The notes beneath the pieces were generated by a model. The model was given only the letters and a program-made list of their open reading frames with translations, was not told where the DNA came from and searched no databases. A program made the translations under genes and the position numbers. From the NCBI RefSeq assembly GCF_009688965.1, contig NZ_AP021875.1:6634001-6698000 (forward strand): a stretch of DNA of 64,000 nucleotides. The letters are read 5' to 3'. This document shows positions 42,675-50,399 of the stretch, piece by piece (positions within the stretch are counted from its first letter, which is position 1; every line of letters begins with the position of its first letter). The stretch is from Desulfosarcina widdelii. Its GTDB lineage: Bacteria > Desulfobacterota > Desulfobacteria > Desulfobacterales > Desulfosarcinaceae.

Positions 42675-43097
42675 CTAATTCGAAATTTTTCGTTTTTCCA
42701 TGATCCTTTCAGGACGTGCAGGCTCTTTGAACCCATACTTTCTGTAAAGGCCATGGGCATCCATTGTGTCGAGACGCCAAAAACGAATATCTGTAAAAGA
42801 AGCATCGTTTACAATATGATCCACCAGTTTTTTTCCGATTCCGCGATTTCTGTAAGGCTCCAAAATGAAAAGATCCATCAGATAGGCAAATACTGTATAA
42901 TCCGTTACAACCCTTGCGAACCCGAAGAAATGGTCGTTTTCATCATACACGCCAAAGCACAACGAGTGATCGATGCTTTTTTGCACAACCTCAATTGTTC
43001 TTCCTTTTCCCCAATAGGATCTGTTGCACAGATAGTCGTGAATGGTATCAACATCCAATTTGTTTTTATCCGTGGATATTGTAAAACCATTTTTCAT
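42675..43097 (-). CDS. GNAT-family N-acetyltransferase
   Basis: 140 aa. Core motif LMDLFILEPYRNRGIGKKLV and C-terminal LYRKYGFKEPARPERIMEKR, a pattern seen in small stand-alone GNATs. Its start lies inside the 3' end of the lipoprotein gene at 43066-43782 (32-bp overlap), which suggests coupled expression or a recent junction. Substrate unknown. Confidence 0.85.
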   Translation of the reverse strand: MKNGFTISTDKNKLDVDTIHDYLCNRSYWGKGRTIEVVQKSIDHSLCFGVYDENDHFFGFARVVTDYTVFAYLMDLFILEPYRNRGIGKKLVDHIVNDASFTDIRFWRLDTMDAHGLYRKYGFKEPARPERIMEKRKISN

Positions 43098-43782
43098 GGA
43101 TGATTCCTTTTGGTTGGTGCCTATGAACTCGGTCGCCGGCGACGCCGGTCAGCTGGAATGATTTGTTGGGTGTCGCTTCTTCGTAGAATAGTGGTTTTAC
43201 GATGATGTTGTTGATGTGCCCCCACGATGTTTTACGCTCGTGAGTATTAAACGCCTTTACGTTATTCGCATGCGAAATTGCTACACCCTTTATTGCGTAT
43301 ACCAAGGTATTTCTGGCATGACTGATTTTGGTCTTTCCCCTCGATATAACAAGACTTCCACTGCCTAAACCGCCATCATGGCTGATATCTATGTCACTGC
43401 CACACACAATGATGTTATTACCGCTGTGTGAGATGTTCAGGGCACCGATGGAAATAATAATGGAATTTGTTGCAAATGAAATATCTGTATTGGTTCTCGC
43501 AACGACAAGCTGATTGTTGATACGAGTCAGTTTGAGAGGTTCACTTTCACGGATAACGTCTTTCGGAGCAATTTTCTCAAAAGACTTTTTCGTTTCTTCG
43601 GGAATTCCCAGACTATCGAGTATGTCAGACACGCCTTCTTTAGCCTTCGAAATGGTTCTGTCCTGGTTATAAGTGCTCGGTTTTTCAGGGAGCTTCAGCA
43701 GGTTGTCCCCGGTGTATGTCGCGCATGCGGTAACTAAAGCGAGAGTAAAAATTGCCAGTATGGCCCGATAGGTATGATTCAT
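43066..43782 (-). CDS. Lipoprotein with repeated ISHAxN-type motifs
   Basis: 238 aa from ATG 43782. Signal and lipobox ALVTACATY. After about residue 100 there are spaced strands with related ends: NISHSGNN, DISHDGG, KISHARNT, AISHANNV, consistent with a parallel beta-helix. The C-terminal tail NKSFQLTGVAGDRVHRHQ is unlike the rest and resembles the tails produced when a gene reads into an integron attC-like site. It begins two bases after the stop of the CNNM gene. No function known. Confidence 0.65.
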   Translation of the reverse strand: MNHTYRAILAIFTLALVTACATYTGDNLLKLPEKPSTYNQDRTISKAKEGVSDILDSLGIPEETKKSFEKIAPKDVIRESEPLKLTRINNQLVVARTNTDISFATNSIIISIGALNISHSGNNIIVCGSDIDISHDGGLGSGSLVISRGKTKISHARNTLVYAIKGVAISHANNVKAFNTHERKTSWGHINNIIVKPLFYEEATPNKSFQLTGVAGDRVHRHQPKGIIHEKWFYNIHG

Positions 43783-43784
43783 TT

Positions 43785-44936
43785 TTATTTTCCAATTTGG
43801 CACACAACGACGCTAATCACCATGTGGCTTTTTGCGTCGGATAAATTAGCCCGTTCGGTCTTTCTTACATTAAAAATATCAGCATCGAGGCCCATAGCCT
43901 TGGCACGTTCCTTCCATTGTTTTCGCGCCAGAGCGCGCATGTCTTCAACATCGTCTGTTTCATCCATAATTTCCATGCCCATAAGCGTCTCGATTAAATC
44001 CTCCAGTGTTACCAATCCATCCGTCCCTCCATGCTCATCGACGACTATAGCAATGTGATGGCGATCCTTAAGAAAACGCTCCAACAATGCGATCAACGAA
44101 ATTGACTCAGGAACAAAAAGGATTTCACGCTTCAATTCTTTGAGCCTTTTATCGTTTTGCTTCTGGGCGGCGTTAATCAGCACATCCTCTTTAAGAACAA
44201 AACCAGTTATGTCGTCAATATGCATCGCGTAGAGCGGTAGGCGAGAAAAAGGGGTTTGGGTAATGTGTTTCAACGAGCCAATAATTTTCATGTCCTCGGG
44301 TAATGCGGAGATTACAGCACGTGGCGTCATAATATCAACCACTTTTAGCGACTCAAATCGGAATATGTTTCGGATAATACTCGATTCCTTATCTCGAATA
44401 TGCCCTGTCTCCAAACCTACCTGGGCCATGGCGATGAATTCGTCTTTACTGAAAATGTGAGTGTCCCTTCCACGTGAAATAAGCTTCGTTAATTTCTCGG
44501 AAATCCATACGATTGGATAAAGGACCACAATAAGCGTATTTACAAAATACGAAGTTGGACCTGCGAGTTTTGACCAGTAGACGGCGCCTAAGGTTTTAGG
44601 TACGATTTCAGAAAGAAAAAGTATCAAAAGCGTCATGACGGCCGAAAACAGTCCAAACCATGCGCTTCCAAATACGGCTGTCGCTTTGGAGCCAGCACCG
44701 ATGGCACCAACCGTGTGTGCAATCGTATTTAGCGTCAAAATGGCCGCAAGTGATTGGTCCACATTATCTTGTCTCAGTTGTTTCAAAAGTGCCGCATAAC
44801 CTGGTCGCCTTTCTTTCTGCCCTTCGATATATGAAGGCGTAATGCTTAAAAGCACCGATTCCGCCACTGAACAGAGAAATGAAATCACCAGCGCCATCAG
44901 CACGTAAATTATTAACAGCAGACCATCAACACGCAT
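43785..44936 (-). CDS. CNNM/DUF21-CBS membrane protein
   Basis: 383 aa. Residues 1-180 are the DUF21 (CNNM) transmembrane domain with a SEIVPKTLGAVY motif and several helices; about 195-330 are a CBS pair (VVDIMTPRAVISALPED, IVVDEHGGTDGLVTLEDLIE). The C-terminal CorC/HlyC domain found in many relatives is missing. Members are linked to Mg/Co efflux or uptake. It leads the lipoprotein gene, which starts two bases after its stop, so the two probably form an operon. Confidence 0.88.
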   Translation of the reverse strand: MRVDGLLLIIYVLMALVISFLCSVAESVLLSITPSYIEGQKERRPGYAALLKQLRQDNVDQSLAAILTLNTIAHTVGAIGAGSKATAVFGSAWFGLFSAVMTLLILFLSEIVPKTLGAVYWSKLAGPTSYFVNTLIVVLYPIVWISEKLTKLISRGRDTHIFSKDEFIAMAQVGLETGHIRDKESSIIRNIFRFESLKVVDIMTPRAVISALPEDMKIIGSLKHITQTPFSRLPLYAMHIDDITGFVLKEDVLINAAQKQNDKRLKELKREILFVPESISLIALLERFLKDRHHIAIVVDEHGGTDGLVTLEDLIETLMGMEIMDETDDVEDMRALARKQWKERAKAMGLDADIFNVRKTERANLSDAKSHMVISVVVCQIGK

Positions 44937-45105
44937 ATCTTCAATGCCTCTTTCGTGAGGACCTTCTATATCAGCGGTTTAAGCCAAAATAGCCAATACT
45001 AATCCTGCTTGTTAGAGGAGTCGGCTCTTGTCAGCCATTCAATTGCATCATCACGATTCGGCCAGAGTCGTACCTGCCATCCACGATTCAAACATGAAGT
45101 TTCAT

Positions 45106-46510
45106 CACTCTTGTCCAAAAACGGTTTCGAATGGAAGTAATTCAATGAGATCTTGAAAAAAAACCTCCTTGTGAGGCATGGTTTAATCGCGACAAAAAAC
45201 CGTTAGCCAGCAACAAGGAGGTAAACCAATGGTACGACATGCAAGTCTTTTCAGTCAACTGGTTGCTTTGTTTCATCGTGGACATTTTTTCAACACGGTC
45301 TTCCGCCATCAAGCCGAACGGTACGCCAAAGGTTTTAGCAGCTGGGATCATTTTGTAGCCATGCTTTTCTGTCAACTCGCTCAAGCAAAGAGTCTGCGTG
45401 AAATTTGTGGTGGATTGTCCTGTTGCCTTGGGAAACTTCGTCATGTGGGGGTTAAAAAGGCACCCAACAAGTCCACGCTTTCCTACGCCAATGCCCATCG
45501 TCCCTGGCAAATGTATCGTGATCTTTTTTACCAGACGCTTGATGTCTGCAAGATGGGCGGTCCGGGCAGACATCGGTTCCGATTTAAAAACAAGCTGCTG
45601 TCTCTGGACAGCTCGACCATTTCGCTGTGTTTGTCGCTTTTCCCGTGGGCAAAATTCCGCCGAACCAAAGGCGCTGTCAAGCTTCACTTGCTATTGGATC
45701 ATGACGGGTATCTGCCGACCTATGCTTATATCTCCAACGGCAAAAAGCATGATGTCACCATCGCCCGTAAAATTGCGCTGTCACCCCATTCCATTGTCGC
45801 CATGGATCGAGGATACAATGATTATCGACTATATGCGTACTGGACAGAAAGTCAGATCTACTTTGTCACCCGATTGAAGAGCAACGCCGATTACACGGTG
45901 CTTGAAGAACGTCAGCCACCTTTCAATCGAAACATTCTGGCCGACGAACTGGTTCAGTTTAACGGCCATTACGCTCGCAAGAATTGCCCCCACACCTTAC
46001 GGAAGGTTACGGTCTGGGATAATGAGCAGGAGCGGCAGATCGTATTGCTGACCAATCATCTTGAATTTGGAGCCACCACAATATCCGCCATTTACAAAGA
46101 CCGATGGGAAATAGAGTCATTTTTCAAGGCACTCAAACAAAACCTGAAGGTGAAAACCTTCGTCGGAACCAGTGAGAACGCGCTGTATATCCAGATTTGG
46201 ACAGCATTAATTGCCATGCTGTTGATCAAGTACCTCAAATTCAAATCCAGATTTAATTGGTCTTTGTCGAACCTTGTCGCTTTTCTCAGGTGGAATCTTT
46301 TTACTTACAGGGACTTATGGGAGTGGATCGACAAACCGTTCGATGTCCTTCCTGGAACGGCTCAGTCTGTCCAATATCCTCTTCCATTTAAGGGAATTGG
46401 ACAGCACCAATTAAAAATGGGAACCTGATTCTGAACTTTGCGCTTTTGATCGCCTAAACAACTGAAATTTAAAAGAGCAACCACGGATTTCTATTTATTT
46501 TGGACAGCAG
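45106..46510 (+). mobile_element. IS4-family insertion sequence with 11-bp target duplication
   Basis: About 1405 bp. TGAAGTTTCAT occurs at 45095-45105 and 46511-46521 on either side. The inner ends share ACTCTTGTCCAAAA (left) and ACTGCTGTCCAAAA (right, reverse-complemented), an imperfect terminal inverted repeat whose exact outer base is uncertain by one or two positions. Duplications of 9-12 bp are normal for IS4-family elements. It contains one transposase gene and looks complete, so it may be active. Confidence 0.92.
45229..46428 (+). CDS. IS4-family transposase
   Basis: 399 aa. DDE catalytic residues: D127 in LSLDSSTISL, D193 in AMDRGYNDYR and E296 in the IS4 YREK signature (Y289, R292, E296, K303 in YKDRWEIESFFKALKQ). 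An N-terminal DUF4372-like region precedes the RNase H-fold. SD AAGGAGG before ATG 45229. Intact, with no frameshift. It inserted in the opposite orientation to the STAS-like gene it disrupted. Confidence 0.95.
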   Translation: MVRHASLFSQLVALFHRGHFFNTVFRHQAERYAKGFSSWDHFVAMLFCQLAQAKSLREICGGLSCCLGKLRHVGVKKAPNKSTLSYANAHRPWQMYRDLFYQTLDVCKMGGPGRHRFRFKNKLLSLDSSTISLCLSLFPWAKFRRTKGAVKLHLLLDHDGYLPTYAYISNGKKHDVTIARKIALSPHSIVAMDRGYNDYRLYAYWTESQIYFVTRLKSNADYTVLEERQPPFNRNILADELVQFNGHYARKNCPHTLRKVTVWDNEQERQIVLLTNHLEFGATTISAIYKDRWEIESFFKALKQNLKVKTFVGTSENALYIQIWTALIAMLLIKYLKFKSRFNWSLSNLVAFLRWNLFTYRDLWEWIDKPFDVLPGTAQSVQYPLPFKGIGQHQLKMGT

Positions 46511-47038
46511 TGAAGTTTCATAGAACCTTACATCTCCTTGCTTTTTAGGCAGTCTTGGAGAAACAACTGCCACTCGGATTCTGCGGTTCATTTCTTCCTC
46601 AACGTAAAGGCGTTCTGGTAAATCGAGCAGATCAATGATCGAAACGTCCAATTCTACTTCCATTGCATCGACAAGAGCATCCGCATCGCCGTACTCTTTA
46701 CCCAAGGCGATGGCTTTAGAGGTCGCTTCCCGGGATTCTTGCGCTGTTAGCCGACCTGAGAATACAAGTTCGACGATTTTTAACGTGCGATTAAATTTTA
46801 GAGTGTAAGCCATGATTGCCTTCTATAGCAGTGGTGATAAGCGGAAAATTTTCCATGTAGTGGCGTATTACATGCGGAAATTGGAAAATAATACAAAAAG
46901 ATTCCCACTTTTTTTTAGGATATGCTCATAATGGTAAAGTCCAAAAGCCACCCCATGCCCAAACTGAAATTGATGGATCGGATTCGTTAAATTTTACAAC
47001 ACCATCATTATGCAATTAACACATATGATGGCTTTATC

Positions 47039-48676
47039 CTATCCCACAATCTGTCGCCGAATCACGGTGTCCTTCTTCCAGCGGCGGTCGTCCTTATTCG
47101 GGTAGCCGATGTTGTAATGCAGGCCGCGGCTCTCCTTGCGGTGGTCGGCGCACTTGATGATCAGTTCGGCCACGGTGGCGATGTTGCGAAGTTCGATGAG
47201 GTCCGGCGAGACTTTGAAGTTCCAGTAGTACTCGCGGATTTCGTTCTGGATGGTGTCGATGCGGCGCTGGGCGCGGGCCAGGCGCTTGTCCGAGCGGACG
47301 ATGCCCACGTAGTTCCACATCAGGCGGCGGATTTCATCCCAGTTGTGGGTCACCATGATCTGTTCGTCGCTGTCAATGGTGCCCACGTCGTCCCAGTCCG
47401 GAATGTCCGGGATAGTGTCCGCATGGTTGCCGGCGTGTTCGGCGATGGCCTGGCGGGCAGCGGCGTCGGCATAAATCAAGGCTTCCAGCAGGGAGTTGCT
47501 GGCCAGGCGGTTGGCTCCGTGCAGGCCGGTGCACGCCGTTTCGCCGACGGCATAAAGACGCCGGATGTCCGTACGCCCGAACATGTCCGTCACCACGCCC
47601 CCGCACATGTAATGGGCTGCCGGCACCACGGGAATCGGGTCTTTGGTCATGTCGATGCCAAAGGAGAGGCATTTTTCATAAAGGTTGGGAAAGCGGCTGG
47701 TGACCGTGTCCGCGGGCCGATGGGAGATGTCCAGAAAGACGCTGTCCTGACCGCTGCGCTTGAGTTCCGTGTCGATGGCGCGGGCCACCACGTCCCTGCA
47801 GGCAAGGTCCTTTTTCGGATCGTAGCGATGCATAAACGGATTGCCCTCTGCGTCGATCAGGCGGCCGCCTTCACCGCGCACGGCCTCGGAGATGAGAAAA
47901 TTCTTTGCCGCCGGGTGGAACAGGCATGTGGGGTGGAACTGGACAAATTCCAGGTTGGCTACGGTGGCTCCGGCCCTGTAACCCATGGCGATGCCGTCGC
48001 CGGTGGCGATGTCCGGATTGCTGGTGTACAGGTAGACCTTGCCTGCCCCGCCGGTGGCCAGTAGGGTGATGGCGGCGCCGAAGGTTTGGACCCGTTTGGT
48101 CTGCCGGTCCAGCACATAGGCGCCGCAGCAGTAATCTTCATGGGTGGTGGTGACCAGTCCGCGTTTGATCCGCGTGGAAAAGGTGATCAGGTCGATGGCG
48201 ATGTGATTTTCGTAAAACCGGATGTTGCCATGCTGCCGGGCCCGCTCCAGCAGCACCCGCTCCACTTCCCGGCCGGTCATATCGTGGGCGTGGACAATGC
48301 GGTTGTGGGAGTGCCCGCCTTCCCGGCCCAGATCGAAGGCGGTGCCGTCCGCCGCATCCGTTGCGTCGTCGGTGTTGAAGCTGACGCCAATGTTCATCAG
48401 TTCCCGGATGCGCTCCGGGCCGCCAACGACCACCTGGCGCACCACCTCTTCATTGCACAGCCCGTCTCCGGACTCCAGGGTGTCCTGGATATGCAGGTCG
48501 AAGGAGTCCTGCTGGCCGAAAACCGAGGCGATGCCTCCCTGGGCCAGGTTGGTGTTGCTGTCCACGGCCTGCTTTTTGGTGACGATGGCCACGGTCCCGC
48601 TGTCGGCCACTTTGAGGGCGTACATCAGTCCGGCGATGCCGCTGCCGATTATAAGAAAATCGGTTTGTATATCCAT
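47039..48676 (-). CDS. nadB: L-aspartate oxidase
   Basis: 545 aa from ATG 48676. FAD motif FLIIGSGIAGLMYALKVAD (about 6-24), substrate/flavin segments NLAQGGIASVF, GREGGHSHNRIVHAHDMTGR, HPTCLF and ETACTGLHGANRLASNSLLE, matching NadB. It oxidises L-aspartate to iminoaspartate, the first step of de novo NAD synthesis; in anaerobes fumarate can be the electron acceptor. nadA and nadC are not adjacent. The start codon directly abuts a 126-bp palindromic repeat, so its leader RNA is that repeat and the ribosome site (GGAACC) is weak. Confidence 0.93.
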   Translation of the reverse strand: MDIQTDFLIIGSGIAGLMYALKVADSGTVAIVTKKQAVDSNTNLAQGGIASVFGQQDSFDLHIQDTLESGDGLCNEEVVRQVVVGGPERIRELMNIGVSFNTDDATDAADGTAFDLGREGGHSHNRIVHAHDMTGREVERVLLERARQHGNIRFYENHIAIDLITFSTRIKRGLVTTTHEDYCCGAYVLDRQTKRVQTFGAAITLLATGGAGKVYLYTSNPDIATGDGIAMGYRAGATVANLEFVQFHPTCLFHPAAKNFLISEAVRGEGGRLIDAEGNPFMHRYDPKKDLACRDVVARAIDTELKRSGQDSVFLDISHRPADTVTSRFPNLYEKCLSFGIDMTKDPIPVVPAAHYMCGGVVTDMFGRTDIRRLYAVGETACTGLHGANRLASNSLLEALIYADAAARQAIAEHAGNHADTIPDIPDWDDVGTIDSDEQIMVTHNWDEIRRLMWNYVGIVRSDKRLARAQRRIDTIQNEIREYYWNFKVSPDLIELRNIATVAELIIKCADHRKESRGLHYNIGYPNKDDRRWKKDTVIRRQIVG

Positions 48677-48802
48677 GGAAGGTTCCGTAAAATGTTCGAT
48701 ATCAGCGTTACGCTTCACCCCTCGTCACTGCGGAGTATCGACAATACGCCTCATTCCTCGGGGTTCGCAGGCCTTGATCTCGAACATTTTACGAAACCTT
48801 CC
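48677..48802. repeat. 126-bp palindromic repeat forming the nadB leader
   Basis: The ends are GGAAGGTTCCGTAAAATGTT (left) and, reverse-complemented, GGAAGGTTTCGTAAAATGTT (right). Pairing continues through CGATATCA/CGAGATCA. The inner part contains CGACAATACGCCTC. It begins at the base before the nadB ATG and ends 30 bp before the stop of the SH3 gene. It differs in sequence from the 139-bp element but has the same long-hairpin form. Confidence 0.8.
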
Positions 48803-48832
48803 GAATGCGACTGGTTGTAATGGGTTCATCTG

Positions 48833-49498
48833 CTAGTACAGCGAGGATCTCGGCTTTCTCCTGCTGGAACTGAACAGGCCGAGGAAGAAACCCAACAGCA
48901 TGATCCCGCCGCCGGTCCAGACCCACTGAATGATCCGGTTGCGTTTCATCTGCATATTTTCCGTATCCAGTTCTGCGCTGCGGTTTTTCTCCGATTCCAG
49001 ATCGGCCGCCGTTTTCTCATATTGCCTCTTGAGCTTCAAAAAGTCGGCGGACTCCTTTTTCAGGTCCTCATAGGCCTTGCTGAGTTCGCTGAGGTCCTGG
49101 CTGTTCTGGGAGAGATCGGCGTCGGCCACTTTTTTCTGGTCTTGCAGCGCCTGGTATTTCTCCTTCAGATCATCGTACTTGGCGGACAGCACATCGTAGT
49201 CCTGGCGGACCCTTTCCAGCACCATTGCGCTGGGCTGACTGGTGGTCAGGTAGCGGTTGAGCACCCATCCTTCCTTGTCGTTGGGCGCCCTTACCAGGGA
49301 CCACTCCTCGCCTTTCTCGATCATTTCCAACGCTTTGCCGCTTTGTACCAGAGAGATGATCTTGCGCTCGGTTCCGGGGCCGGTGCGCATGGTAATTTCA
49401 AAGTTTTCGGACACGTAAACGGTCTCCGCCGCAGCGATTGCCGGCAGGACCAGCAGGCCAGTCAGAATCATCCAGAATCGTGTTTTCAGGTTTTTCAT
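48833..49498 (-). CDS. SH3-domain, coiled-coil membrane protein (TIGR04211-like)
   Basis: 221 aa from ATG 49498. Signal peptide (MILTGLLVLPAIAAAE), a bacterial SH3 domain (about 30-90: TVYVSENFEITMRTGPGTER ... GWVLNRYL), a long coiled coil (about 100-185) and a C-terminal transmembrane helix (WVWTGGGIMLLGFFLGLF). This is the layout of the TIGR04211 family, thought to act in the periplasm near the cell wall. It lies upstream of nadB on the same strand but separated by the repeat. Confidence 0.85.
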   Translation of the reverse strand: MKNLKTRFWMILTGLLVLPAIAAAETVYVSENFEITMRTGPGTERKIISLVQSGKALEMIEKGEEWSLVRAPNDKEGWVLNRYLTTSQPSAMVLERVRQDYDVLSAKYDDLKEKYQALQDQKKVADADLSQNSQDLSELSKAYEDLKKESADFLKLKRQYEKTAADLESEKNRSAELDTENMQMKRNRIIQWVWTGGGIMLLGFFLGLFSSSRRKPRSSLY

Positions 49499-49681
49499 AA
49501 CCGATACACACTCCATCTTGGTTTAGGATTCTTAAAAGTTGCAGCATGGGTAGATCGATGCTGCAAAAAAAACGATGCCATTTTGAGTTGAAAAAGGAGC
49601 TTCTGTCAATAATTTCTTTTCAAACCGCACCCCCCTGTGATAATTCGAAAAGTGTAACAGAAACAGGCAGGTGAAAGCTAA

Positions 49682-50113
49682 ATGATCGCGTACGACCTAC
49701 AGTGCAGCCAGGGACACCAGTTCGAAGGCTGGTTTGAAGACAGCCGGGCTTTCGATCGGCAAAAAAAGCAGGGACTGATCGCATGTCCGGTCTGCGAAGA
49801 CACGGCCATTGAAAAAATGCCCTCCACATTCGCCATCAAGGGTGCGTCCAGCACGATCCCGATGAAGCCCGACGGACAGGTGGATGCCGCCGCTCTGGGC
49901 AAACAGATTGTCGAATACGTGGAAAACAATTTCGACAATGTGGGCGCCGATTTTGCCGAAGAGGCGCTCAAGATACACTACGGCGTGACCGAGCCCCGAA
50001 ATATCCGCGGAGTCAGCACCCCCAAAGAGGAAGAGACCCTCAAATCCGAGGGAATTCATTTCTTCAAGTTTCCCGTTCCGGTGAAATCGGAAGAGGGAAA
50101 TAGTGATCAGTAA
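49682..50113 (+). CDS. DUF1178-family protein
   Basis: 143 aa. N-terminal zinc-ribbon-like start MIAYDLQCSQGHQFEGWFED with CPVCEDTAIEKMPS, then the family middle and C-terminal KIHYGVTEPRNIRGVSTPKE. DUF1178 proteins are widespread in proteobacteria and of unknown function. It stands alone, with heptamer arrays after it. Confidence 0.88.
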   Translation: MIAYDLQCSQGHQFEGWFEDSRAFDRQKKQGLIACPVCEDTAIEKMPSTFAIKGASSTIPMKPDGQVDAAALGKQIVEYVENNFDNVGADFAEEALKIHYGVTEPRNIRGVSTPKEEETLKSEGIHFFKFPVPVKSEEGNSDQ

Positions 50114-50221
50114 GGGTGGGTTCAGGGTTGACGTTAACGGGTCATGACTGCCTGAATAGAGGCCAAATCTCAAATAAATCCCAATATCCAACGTTCAAAC
50201 AAGGTCGGCGACAGATGAATT

Positions 50222-50282
50222 GGAATTTGGGATTTTTGCTATTGTGATTTAATTGGAATTTGGTGCTTGAGTATTGTGATTT
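50222..50282 (+). repeat. Degenerate GGAATTT-type heptamer array
   Basis: Units such as GGAATTT, GGGATTT, GTGATTT, GGAATTT, GGTGCTT, GTGATTT with two short phase breaks. The block GAATTTGGTGCTTG recurs exactly in the array near 58453 after the htpX gene, 8 kb away. Confidence 0.6.
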
Positions 50283-50315
50283 TTCGCCACCGGGCAACCC
50301 CGAGTTTCAATTCAG

Positions 50316-50399
50316 TCCATCATCCATCGTCCCTCATAATCCCCCCGACCTCAGTCATCCGACCGCCGTCTTCTGTCCTCCGACCTCCGACCTCATCCG
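50316..50399 (+). repeat. Degenerate TCCGACC-type heptamer array reading into the RecD2-like gene
   Basis: Twelve consecutive 7-bp units, for example TCCATCA, TCCATCG, CCCGACC, TCCGACC (three times), TCTGTCC and TCATCCG. The right half (50355-50399) is also coding: it encodes the last residues (EVGGQKTAVG) and stop of the helicase gene on the minus strand, so that protein's tail is made from repeat sequence. Confidence 0.75.

Larger units (their letters stand above)
44999..46813 (-). pseudogene. STAS-like small gene split by an IS4-family insertion
   Basis: The 5' part (46813-46511) encodes MAYTLKFNRTLKIVELVFSG ... VRFYETS. The 3' part resumes at 45105-44999: after the duplicated target it reads ETSCLNRGWQVRLWPNRDDA ... 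SSNKQD and TAG at 44999-45001. Removing the IS and one copy of the 11-bp duplication restores an intact 132-codon frame. SpoIIAA-like STAS proteins have this size and a similar end (FYET.CLNRGW). As it stands, the 5' part would end in a few IS-encoded residues (LLSKINRNPWLLF), 114 aa in total. Confidence 0.9.

Noticed and set aside
45142..45687. 181-codon minus-strand open frame inside the IS
   Set aside because: Antisense to an intact transposase with a full YREK signature; no evidence for a second IS gene.
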